From Isoetes taiwanensis (Eukaryota > Streptophyta > Lycopodiopsida > Isoetales > Isoetaceae), in NCBI GenBank assembly GCA_021234155.1, contig JAJEKV010000014.1, positions 20,041,513 to 20,105,512 on the forward strand: 64,000 bases of DNA. Direction: 5' to 3'. The position numbers were made by a program, and so were the translations under genes. The notes beneath the pieces were generated by a model that made no database searches, was not told where the DNA came from, and worked only from the letters and a program-made list of their open reading frames with translations. Positions 55,626-64,000 of the stretch are shown here, one piece after another; position 1 is the stretch's first letter; the number at the start of each line of letters is the position of its first letter.

Positions 55626-56540
55626 CTTTCATTTCTCTTTTCTGTCCCTTCTAGCACATACAACTTAGATGGTTGGTCTAAGGCAATATTGTTAATATGT
55701 CTTTTCATTTTGCAGAATAGGCTAAAGCTAGCATACATGTGCTGAGAAAAATTTGTCAAAGCTAGAAGGCTTGCTAGATCTGCAAGAAAATCATCCATAT
55801 GCAAAATAAAGATGTTCAGTTGCAGACAATTTGCCTCTTTTAAAATTCAGACTTTATGCTTCTAGACCTCCAATTGAAGCTTGTGTGTGATGACGTACAT
55901 TTATAAACTATTGCAATAAAATACAAATTGTATATCTGAATTGATATTCCAAAGTTTGGACCTAGCTCTTATCTTGACAGGTCAAATATGGTCTCGTGTA
56001 CCCTCTCTATCTTACATATGTTAAATGTGGAGAATCTATAAAAACCAACGCACTTAGCTCTATGTGCATATCAATAAATTGGCAAAGAAATGCTTGGAAG
56101 CGTCAAGTAGGGCAAGTACACTCCCAAACAACCCAAAAAGTTCATCTGCAACATCATGCTAAACCATATTTTACCCTACAATTTCAAAAATGTAACAGTC
56201 AATGAGCTGTAATATATATCTGGTGGTTTATTGCCAGGAAATAGTTTGCAAAAAAATTGCAGTAGGCACTTACAAATGATGTGACAAACAATGCTATATA
56301 AAACATCTGTCCAAAAAGTGACAACGATTAAGTTCTTGCATGCTGTGGCGATTTGCTTGTAATTAGTTAGAGTGCCAAATGAGATATGCAAAATCCTTCT
56401 GAAACAACTAAGAAGGCAATTCCTCAAGCAGACAAAGTCAATGTCATTGGGAAGGGAAAACCAAGGGACAAAACCAAGGAGACTTACAGAGATTAGTCAC
56501 ATACATCCAAATATCCATGGATTGCACTCCTCCTTATATA
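55626..56540. other. No gene recognised
   Basis: AT-rich intergenic sequence without a supportable ORF. Confidence 0.35.
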
Positions 56541-56544
56541 CAAT

Positions 56545-56790
56545 GGATGAATCCACCAAAGTATTATTCGTTGATCTATACCAATTTGAAACAATGATTA
56601 GCTCATTGTTGATATTAGATAAACTACTCATTGAGACAAAGAGACATGAATGTAAGTTGAAGTCGGAAGATTCCACCAAGGTACTATTAGTTGATCTACA
56701 CCAATTTGAAACAATATTTAGCTCATTGCTAATATTAGACAAACTGGTCATTGAGACAAAGAGAACATGAATGTAAGTTGAAGCCAATTA
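56545..56790. repeat. Tandem duplication, period about 120 bp, open frame kept
   Basis: attccaccaaagtattattc... and attccaccaaggtactatta... are adjacent copies. The plus frame 56372-56770 reads through both, giving STKVLFVDLYQFETMISSLL and STKVLLVDLHQFETIFSSLL as 40-residue repeats. Unknown protein; may be accidental. Confidence 0.75.
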
Positions 56791-58140
56791 GACAGCCAAA
56801 GGCAAGCTCATAGGTAAAGAAATAGAGAAATGTATTAACTAAAAGTCGGGCAAAATCAGTAATATAGCTTAGAAGCATGGGAAGAAAATTATTAGCAACG
56901 TAATTAAATGGCATATAGACCTTGCAAATGATGGCATGCATGTTGACATGAATGTCTAGGACCATTCTCTATATGTAATGCATCTAGTAACATTTTAAAT
57001 TGTCTATAAATATAAGTGGAAACCACCAGGAGGATTACTTATACCTTTAAAATTACCAGCAAGCTTGTCTTGCAAACGATCACCATAAATCGCTAGTGCT
57101 CATCACTCGGCTCTGTAAAAAGAATAAAAAAAACAATCTGAATACATATGGACCTCGCAAAAATTACAATGCCTCTAGGGCATGTCTACCATCACGGACA
57201 AATAGGAAATCTTGGGAAGCATACAACAAAATCAAATCAACCTTCAAAGAACAAGTAAATCCTAAATGCTTCACACCTCCAGCCGAATTTGAGGAATTGA
57301 TCCTTGAACCTTCATGGCTTGAGAAATCATGGTATGGATCCCTTTCGCCAATTGCAACGCCCAAATAGGAATCCATCGAAAACATAGGGAGCCTTAAAAA
57401 TCATAGACGAAAATTTTCGATTTTGGATAATTGGAAATCTTTTCGGGCATCTAACATCCCGAAAACCTTTGAAAACAACTTATAAAAAAATTCCAAAAGT
57501 ATTTTGTACCAGATTCAAAAATTTCAAATTAACAAGATAGATTTCTACAATCTTTTACGAATTATATAAGGGTTTGGACATACAAGAACCCACCAAGAAA
57601 GCTAAATTGTATAGTATTACAATTATGGGTTTTTGACATGGTAGACAATTGGGAACTAAAGCCAACACTTTAGAATCTATCATCTCAGGCATAGAAACAA
57701 ACTACTATGTTTGCAAACCATGAATAAAAATGGCACATAAACAAAAATGACATCAAGTTGAGCCAATACCTGATCCAGGTTACAAACTTATTCTTTGAAA
57801 ATGGCATGAAGGGGTTAAACACCCTTGTGAGCCCCTTACAACAAATAAATGGGGCGAGCCCTGACAAGCCTGTTCAATTACAACTAGAGCAGGATTATTA
57901 GAACTGAAGCTAGATTATCATCATCAAATGCTCATTTATCAACGCGTAAAGCTAAATCTCGATCAGAATACCAGCCCACAACAAGATTGTCAACAATCCA
58001 AGGCAACACACTGGCGCGCAAGAGGTTTATCACGCCCCTTCGTGTGGAATCTTCGCGTGGATTCTACCTTGTAACAGAGCTACAACCAAGGGCTAGGATC
58101 AAACATATCAAAAGCCCGGAGGTTAAGGTATAGACGCAAG
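56791..58140. other. No gene recognised
   Basis: A 90-residue plus frame at 57096-57368 (SWEAYNKIKSTFKEQVNPKC ... PPAEFEELILEPSWLEKSW) looks mildly coding-like but has no recognisable family or splice context. Otherwise AT-rich intergenic sequence. Confidence 0.3.
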
Positions 58141-58146
58141 ATTAAT

Positions 58147-58260
58147 ATAAAGTTACCCTTGTCAGGCTGATGTGGTGCAATCCCGACGATTGGTGATTCC
58201 ATCCCGTAGAATAACCAACAGTCATGATTGTGCCACGACCCATAACAAGGGTAACTTTAT
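58147..58260. other. Perfect 16-bp inverted repeat upstream of the LIM gene
   Basis: ATAAAGTTACCCTTGT at 58147-58162 and its exact complement at 58245-58260 enclose 82 bp; the pair lies about 230-350 bp upstream of the LIM start codon. Confidence 0.8.
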
Positions 58261-58296
58261 TTTTGCCTATAGACGCGAGGAGCATGGATGAGGTGG

Positions 58297-58304
58297 TGAC
58301 GTGG
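58297..58304 (+). promoter_or_regulatory. TGACGTGG, ACGT-core element in the LIM promoter
   Basis: A G-box/ABRE-like ACGT core (TGACGTGG) 190 bp upstream of the LIM start codon, of the kind bound by plant bZIP factors. Sequence match only. Confidence 0.35.
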
Positions 58305-58494
58305 CACTTATGTGGCAATAAACAGGCATCATCAACATATATAATTTCCTGCACTTTACCACTTGAAGGGGGTAACTTATCTTATGGTGTTTGGGCTTCC
58401 ATGCCAGACTGCTTCATCTTCCATTACCTGAACCTTTATATGCATAGCCAAGGCCATGCCAATTTTAGGGTTTGGATACTGCCGGATCGGAACC

Positions 58495-59422
58495 ATGTCC
58501 ATGTTTACACAGAAATGCAAAGCTTGTGACAAGCTCGTTTATCCTCTAGAACAGATCGCAGCAGACGGATCATTCTACCACACTGCCTGCTTCCGTTGTC
58601 ATCACTGCCACAGCACACTCAAGGTTCGGTTTTCGGTTTGAAATGCAAAGAATTTACTTCCTTAGCAGAGGCTTTTAAGTATTTGTTGTACTTACATAAA
58701 CTGGCCGTTTTCTGTGTTATAGATTCTTAACTATGCCTCCATGGAGGGTGTCCCATACTGCAAAATCCATTTGGATCAGCTTCTCAAGTCTCCAGGAGGT
58801 CTGAGCAAGACGCCAGGTAAAAACATTTATGCTGTAAGGTCTTTGAAAGAAGGGAAGAAAAGAAAGAGTATTTATGTTGAGAACACCTTTAATTTGCCTT
58901 CTTCATGTTTTGGAAAGAGTTTAATACACGTTTGAAGGCACATTAACCATTGCTATCTTCATCTATAGAAAAGGAAAGCAAGACACCTGAGGCTAATCTG
59001 TCCCCTGCTGCATCAGTCTCATCTTCATTTATAGAAAAGGAAAGCAAGACAGCTGAGGCTAATCTGTCTGCTGCCGCGGTGTCGCCGCCCATGCTGAAAT
59101 TTCAGGGCACTGTAGACAAATGCATCATCTGTGATAAGACTGTGTATCCTGTTGAAAAGGTAAGATCAAACGCACATGATTTTGATACTTTGGCTGTACT
59201 ATTTTATGTTGTAGCCTATTTATGTTGTATGCCATGCAGGTTTCCACTGGAGATGTATGTTATCATAAAACATGCTTCAAATGTACATATGGAGGCTGCT
59301 CCATCACACTTTCTAACTATCAAGGTCATGATGGAAAGTTATACTGCAGGAATCATTACTCACAATTGATGAAAGAGAAGGTGCCCTTCAACCATGTTGG
59401 TGGAAAGAAGACTACTGCATGA
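58495..59422 (+). CDS. Two-LIM-domain protein (plant WLIM/CRP-like), four exons
   Basis: Exons 58495-58623, 58723-58816, 58969-59159 and 59240-59422, all with GT-AG introns, give 198 residues, the usual plant LIM size. LIM1 starts CKACDKLVYPLEQIAADGSF and has CFRCHHC, then SMEGVPYCKIHLDQ. The linker (residues 77-115) is a tandem duplication of EKESKTxEANLSxAA. LIM2 is KCIICDKTVYPVEK ... CYHKTCFKC ... HDGKLYCRNHYSQL. All zinc-ligand Cys/His positions of both LIMs are present. Plant two-LIM proteins bind and bundle actin and also act in the nucleus. I chose the Met at 58495 because MSMFTQKCKAC matches the short family N terminus; the in-frame Met at 58456 would add 13 residues. No breaks: likely functional. 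Confidence 0.93.
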
Positions 59423-59532
59423 AGCCCTAGTTGCTGCTCATAAAGCTACTCCGTTTTCCTTTTTTATCAAATGTGTAACTTCGGAATTGATTTAGGAACT
59501 CAATGACCATGATTTTATAACTTTTAAAGAGC

Positions 59533-59550
59533 AATAAATATCCCAATAAA
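59533..59550 (+). terminator. Polyadenylation signals of the LIM gene
   Basis: Two AATAAA hexamers (59533-59538 and 59545-59550) lie 110-130 bp after the stop codon. Confidence 0.6.
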
Positions 59551-59578
59551 TATTCCATGGAACACAAACATAAATGTT

Positions 59579-59755
59579 ATTCCCATTATAACAACCTTAA
59601 CCTTAATATGTACAAATCGCGGCGGCCTTGTGGCGGCCTTGGTTCCCATTATAACAACCTTAATATGTACAAATCGCGGCGGCCTTGTGGCGGCCTTGGT
59701 TCCCATTATAACAACTTTAATATGTACAAATCGCGGCGGCCTTGGCCGCCGCGAA
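59579..59755. repeat. 57-bp tandem repeat, three units
   Basis: Units start ttcccattataacaacctta and end in a gcggcggcc...ggccttgg stretch; copies start near 59579, 59642 and 59699. The third ends in a 10-bp GC stem, CGCGGCGGCC-tt-GGCCGCCGCG (59732-59753). They give matching frames on both strands that are unlikely to be genes. Confidence 0.9.
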
Positions 59756-60315
59756 CATTTCTCTTCATCAGTCTTTAAAAAAATGATTATGAACATTGTG
59801 AAAGTTGAATTCCATGGTTTTGAGTGTTGTTGCATAGATGTTTTAAGTCGTCGGCCCTAGTTGTAAACATTCAATTAAGGAAGGATGTTAGAAATAGAGG
59901 TAAAAATGTGAAACATGGGTGCCAAATATGCACTTCAAATCTTAACGAACATATTTTTTAACGCAAACACAAGGGGAACAGCATTTAAACCCGACCACAC
60001 AGACAATCAAAGGCTTACGTTTATTCATGTGTATTTAACGGATATGCTTAACATTAAAATTTGACTGTCATGCCCATCAAAACAGTGTTGTAAAGACAAG
60101 GTAGGCTCCATTCCACCCCCGGAGCCAATCGCACCTCGTCACGTGGCGTACTTTCTTTTTCAGGAATGTAACAAGCATTTTTGTTTTCCACGCTTTGCTT
60201 TTTCACGTTCCATTCTTGCATTTTCACCTGACATTCCAACCAATTTACCCTACATTCTGGCCTCTTTACATGATATTCACCAAATACGTGGAATGGAGCC
60301 TACCTTCTCTTCGGG
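59756..60315. other. No gene recognised
   Basis: Intergenic sequence between the 57-bp repeat and the MITE; no supportable ORF. Confidence 0.35.
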
Positions 60316-60324
60316 TTAGAAGAA

Positions 60325-61178
60325 GGGAAAACTACCAAAATGCCCCTATGAGTTTATGTAATTATCAAAATGCCCTTATGAGTTTCAAAATTACCAAAAT
60401 GCCCCTGGCTCAAATAAATACACTCTATAAAATAAACATAAAAATAAATTACCAATTTGCTCCTACACACCAAACTTAATTACCAAAATACCTCTACACA
60501 CCAAAGTTGATTACCAAAATGCCATTACATATCAATTTTGATCAATCTACACCAAACTAATCACCATAATGCCCTACACACCAAACTTAATTACCAAAAT
60601 ACCCCCTGCATACTAAACTTAATTACCAAAATGCCCTTACATACTTATCCTACTCAATCTATATGAAATACCTCAAGAACAGAAGTGTAAGTTCAACAAA
60701 GAGATTGCAAAAGTCACAATCATCACTAAATTGGAGCCCTACAACTACATGCATTGTGTCTCTTCCATTACACCTTCCATAAAGATATTCCTCTTCTCTA
60801 CATCTTCTTCTCCTGTGCACATGTGTTTAGGTTTTGGACGTCTAAGAGGTATGCATATGGCTGGTGGTGACATGCTTCCAATAGCATCACCATGTGAAAA
60901 CACGAAACACTGGCTCCTTGTAAGTGTCACAACAAGACTTTATAGGGGTATTTTGGTAATTAAGTTTGATGTATAAGGCATTTTGATAATTAAATTTGGC
61001 GTAGATTGATCATAATTAATATGTAATGGTATTTTGGTATTTAAGTTTGGTGTATAGGGGTATTTTGGTAATTAAGTTTGATGTGTACGTGCAAATTGGT
61101 AATTTATTTGTACATCTATTTGAGTCAGGGGCATTTTGATAACTTTGAAACTCATAGGGGCATTTTGGTAGTTTTCCC
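60325..61178. mobile_element. Mutator-type non-autonomous element (long-TIR MITE)
   Basis: The ends are perfect inverted copies, GGGAAAACTACCAAAATGCC at the left and its complement at the right. Pairing continues for about 240 bp or more (60325-60650 against 60937-61178). It is flanked by a perfect 9-bp duplication ttagaagaa (60316-60324 and 61179-61187). A 9-bp duplication with long inverted repeats is the mark of Mutator-like elements. The TIRs are themselves built of a short repeat (attaccaaaatgcccctaca-like). The 290-bp core codes for nothing recognisable and might be captured sequence. Confidence 0.9.
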
Positions 61179-61191
61179 TTAGAAGAATTGA

Positions 61192-61238
61192 AGTTTACTG
61201 CGCATTCCCGGGGAGTCATCCTTAATGTGCAGTAAACT
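61192..61238 (+). other. 15-bp stem upstream of the small unknown exon
   Basis: agtttactgcgcatt pairs with aatgtgcagtaaact (one mismatch) around an 18-nt loop, about 190 bp before the start codon. The downstream copy at 62960-63010 keeps it with one more mismatch. Confidence 0.6.
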
Positions 61239-61408
61239 GCAATTCTTATATACATAGCATCCTTCAAGAAGCAAAACGTGGAAATTTGCGGCATAAATGG
61301 CTTCTGTTCTTCCGATTTATGCTTGATTCTAGCCATCTCATCCAAAATATTTTTTCCTCAAAAATCTCTACCCAACACAAAAAGTTCTTGATTGATTGAT
61401 CATTCAAA

Positions 61409-61581
61409 ATGCAAATTTAAGTATGGTGAAGAAATCGTTCCCAGATGGTGTTTCTGGCAGTCCTGGCTCAGAAAAGAAACCAGTTTCTGTCTCGAATGAT
61501 AAATCCGGTATCGTCATAAGGCAAAAATTAGAAGATGCGGTGAGGATTGAAATCATCACCAGCCAGAAGTTGAATTCTGTG
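61409..61581 (+). CDS. First exon of an unknown gene, with a 3-codon uORF
   Basis: Met at 61423 opens 53 codons (MVKKSFPDGVSGSPGSEKKP ... DKSGIVIRQKLEDAVRIEII ... QKLNSV) that end at a gtaagg donor after 61581. The start ATG is preceded by a tiny upstream ORF, ATG CAA ATT TAA at 61409-61420, two bases before it. The protein is basic and hydrophilic; I do not recognise it. The next exon is not clear; plus sequence at 61605-61800 gives VEYKSVIAVRRRK, which is conserved in the downstream copy and may be part of it. Confidence 0.5.
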
Positions 61582-61799
61582 GTAAGGCCGTTCATATTTC
61601 CCTGAGTGGAGTCGAATATAAGAGCGTAATCGCTGTTAGAAGGCGAAAAGAAAAATCTACAAGCACCAGGACAGAAATTTGTTTGTTAAGCTTCATGAAA
61701 TTTGTGTATAAGTTTCTCACCTCTCCCAGCAGCTTGCAAGCGTCGGATTCTTCCACGGAGCTTTTGCACCCTCTGGAATACATATGCTGGGAAGGTTAA

Positions 61800-62310
61800 G
61801 GTAAAACCTTTGTCTGTTCAAAAAACTCACCTGCACAGTTCGATGTAGCAACGACTATCAGGGAACACCACTAGCAGGCGGAACACCACTAGCTCACCAC
61901 ATCTGTTGAGCCTATGCAGCTGAGCGAATGAAAAAAAAACACTGAAGTAAAACTATGCCAGAAATGTGTACCCAGAGGTATATGTATCATCAAATAAAAA
62001 AGCCCCCAAAAGTTAGCCCGTAGTTTGCACCCAGAAAAAAGAATAGCTATGTGTCAAAATAATGGAAGAGCCTACAATGTTTATATATGAGTAAATAGAA
62101 AATCCTTAACACAATGCCCCTCAAGTTTATAGTGATCCAACGGTTCAGATCAATCTTGATCAGTGTGTTACTAAAGCTATAACACACGCTCTAGGGTGTT
62201 ATCCAATGGACGGATCCAGATCGATTTTGATGGTGATCGGATGGCCCAAAACTCTCGGGCAGTGTGTTAAGGATGATAAGCCTTGGCCCTCGGGTGTTAC
62301 TTCAAAAAAA
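61800..62310. other. No gene recognised
   Basis: Contains gatccaacggttcagatcaa-like sequence near 62133-62225, a wording common in plant MITEs, but ends could not be fixed. Confidence 0.3.
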
Positions 62311-62319
62311 AGGGAATTC

Positions 62320-62378
62320 GGGCCATCAAAATGGCTCGGGCGTGCACTACGCGCACACCCTCGCCATTTTGATGGCCC
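62320..62378. other. Perfect 16-bp hairpin with 27-nt loop
   Basis: GGGCCATCAAAATGGC (62320-62335) and its exact complement (62363-62378). The loop contains a second partial stem (gggcgtgc / gcgcaca). It is flanked by an A8 run before and a T11 run after. Confidence 0.85.
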
Positions 62379-62487
62379 TCAAATTTTTTTTTTCAATAAA
62401 ATGAGCCAGGGTTTTAGCTATAAAAAATTCTATTATTAAGGTGGCACAATCATCACTGAATTGGAGCCCTACATCACTGAATTATTA

Positions 62488-63560
62488 AGTCACAATCATC
62501 ACTGAATTGGAGCTCTATAACTACATGCATTGTGTCTCTTCCATTACACCTTCCATAAAGATATTCCTCTTCTCTACATCTTCTTCTCCTGTGCACATGC
62601 GTTTAGGTTTTGGACGTCTAAGAGGTCTGCATATAGTGGTGACATGCTTCCAATAGCATCATTATATGACCACAGGAAACGCTGGCTCCTTGTAAGTGTC
62701 ACAACAAGAATGTGTAGGGGTATTTTGGTAATTAAGTTTGATGTATAAGGCATTTTGATGATTAAATTTGGTGTAGATTGATCAGAATTAGTATGTAATG
62801 GCATTTTGGTATTTAAACTTGGTGTAGGGGTATTTTGGTAATTAATTTTCGTGTGTAGCGGCAAATTGGTAATTTATTTGTACATTTATTTGAGTCAGGG
62901 GCATTTTGGTAATTTTGAAACTCATAGGGGCATTTTGGTAGTTTTCCCTTAGAGGAATTGCAGTTTACTGCGCATTCCCCGGGAGTCATCCTTAATGTGC
63001 AGTAGACTGCAATTCTTATATACATAGCATCCTTCAGGAAGCAAAACGTGGAAATTTGCGGCATAAATGGCTTCTGTTCTTCCGATTTATGCTTGATTCT
63101 AGCCATCTCGTCCAAAGCATTTTTTCCTCGAAAATCTCTACCCAACACAAAACATTCTTGATTCATTGATCATTTAAAATGCAAATTTAAGTATGGTGAA
63201 GAAATCCTTCCCAGATGGTGTTTGTGGCAGTCCTGGCTTAAAAAAGAAACCAGTTTCTGTCTGGAATGATAAATCCGGTATCGTCATAAGGCAAAAATTA
63301 GAAGATGCGGCCGCGGATTGAAAATCATCACCAGCCAGAAGTTGAATCATGTAGTAAGGCCGTCTTATATTTCCCCGAGTGGAGTCGAATATAAGAGCGT
63401 AATCGCTGTTAGAAGGCGAAAAGGAAAATCTATAGGCACCAGGATGGAAATTTGTTTGTTAAGCTTCTTGAAACTACGTGTAAGTTTCTCACCTCTTCCA
63501 GCAGCTTGCAAGCATTGGATTCTTCCACGGAGCTTTTGCACCCTCTGGAATACATATGTT
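62488..63560. repeat. Partial duplicate of 60710-61790 (downstream copy)
   Basis: Runs parallel to the first copy at an offset of about 1770-1778 bp. It contains the right half of the MITE core, the right TIR (to about 62947), the adjoining ttagaggaa, the upstream stem, the uORF and the exon. The left TIR is missing, so the duplication is secondary to MITE insertion. Divergence is visible but modest. Confidence 0.9.
63193..63330 (+). pseudogene. Broken copy of the small unknown exon
   Basis: Starts MVKKSFPDGVCGSPG like 61423 but replaces gcggtgaggattgaa by gcggccgcggattgaaaa. This shifts the frame and gives a stop after KLEDAAAD. The uORF before it is kept. Confidence 0.8.
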
Positions 63561-63702
63561 AGGAACACCACTAGCATGCGGTGTATTCCAGAGCTCGCCA
63601 CATCTGCTGAGCCCAGGCAGCTGAGGGAATGCAAAAAAGAAACACTGAAGCAAAACTATGCCAGCCAGAGTTATATGTGTCACCCGGGGGATTCACCTTT
63701 CA

Positions 63703-64000
63703 TTATTTAGTATCTTCACGAACTTTTATCTCAAACTCACAAATGCTCCTATCAACCCCTTTCAATTCTGAATATTCCCATGCAAAAACATCCACCCAAT
63801 CTTCAAAGTACTTAATCATTTTACCTTTGCAATCTTCATCATATAGATCTCCCATTTGCAAAGTCCTGGACATACCTCCTTTGTGCACTTCAAGTTCTTT
63901 GTGTGATTCCTCTTGTGCTAGGTTGATGGTCAAGATAGGATGAAACTGAGAGAGTTCATCTTCATCTAGGACATCTTCCTTGATAGCTCCCTCAGAGAGA
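63703..64000 (-). pseudogene. Retroelement Pol fragment (Ty3/gypsy RT start), partial at edge
   Basis: The minus strand is open from the right edge to a stop at 63703: LSEGAIKEDVLDEDELSQFH, then CKGKMIKYFEDWVDVFAWEY, SELKGVDRSICEFEIKV. The pattern F-DVFAW-Y-EL-G-D--I-EH-I marks the segment just before the RT domain of plant gypsy Pol. RT itself is not present downstream. The remainder lies outside the window. Confidence 0.7.

Noticed and set aside
59524-59860. Repeat proteins in both strands near 59.6 kb
   Set aside because: All derive from the 57-bp repeat, which gives open frames in several directions.
61404-61783. Minus-strand ORFs of 63 residues opposite the unknown exon
   Set aside because: The plus strand has a start context, uORF and splice donor conserved between the two copies; the minus frames are shadows.
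1-64000. rRNA, tRNA or organellar genes
   Set aside because: None recognised on either strand; the window looks entirely nuclear.

Overview
The window is nuclear DNA of a land plant. It carries a plant two-LIM protein gene with short GT-AG introns, PPR repeats, an F-box exon, an HMG-box gene, and chromodomain Ty3/gypsy, Ty1/copia, L1-type LINE, hAT and Mutator-like elements. The Ty3/gypsy gag, protease and RNase H remnants look like the chromovirus lineage known mainly from fungi and seed-free plants, so a fern, lycophyte or moss is plausible; this is inference from remembered family features. About three quarters of the window is transposable element, much of it nested.

Layout. 1-5.8 kb (minus): the 5' part of an LTR retroelement whose Gag runs off the left edge. 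Upstream of Gag lie two or three unrecognised ORFs and a histone-H3-fold sequence. 6.4-8.9 kb (minus): decayed LINE. 10.8-13.6 kb: an integrase-chromodomain fragment (plus) facing a gag/protease/RNase H gypsy remnant (minus). 13.6-23.4 kb (minus): one long L1-type LINE, cut by a 2.36-kb hAT element and a 2.0-kb gag/pol-less LTR element; the reverse transcriptase motifs rejoin exactly when these are removed. 24.5-25.2 kb: deleted gypsy remnant. 26.4-27.5 kb: 3' exons of a host gene. 29.5-41.2 kb: an LTR element with 2.5-kb LTRs that encodes only Gag (TR-GAG type); its right LTR is interrupted by a 5.1-kb Ty1/copia element with apparently identical LTRs.

Host-gene side. 41.5-44.0 kb (minus): HMG-box and F-box coding segments joined by a 247-bp inverted repeat with a 15-bp loop. 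47.3-48.1 kb: PPR pseudogene. 49.25-50.88 kb: multi-exon membrane transporter of the DMT superfamily (TMEM144/GlcU/RhaT-like). 58.5-59.4 kb: complete four-exon LIM gene. 60.3-63.6 kb: a Mutator-type MITE with its 9-bp target duplication beside a small unknown exon; the right half of this locus is duplicated 1.77 kb downstream as a broken copy. 63.7-64 kb: gypsy pol fragment leaving the right edge.

Sequence quality matters here. The two 2.5-kb LTRs are nearly identical except for dense mismatch clusters at CAG/CTG/CCWGG-like sites and homopolymers, and similar garbling breaks the frames of the young copia element. Some frameshifts described below may therefore be consensus errors rather than mutations. 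The strongest leads are the H3-like sequence beside Gag, the HMG-derived hairpin, and the hairpin minisatellite shared between 28 and 42 kb.
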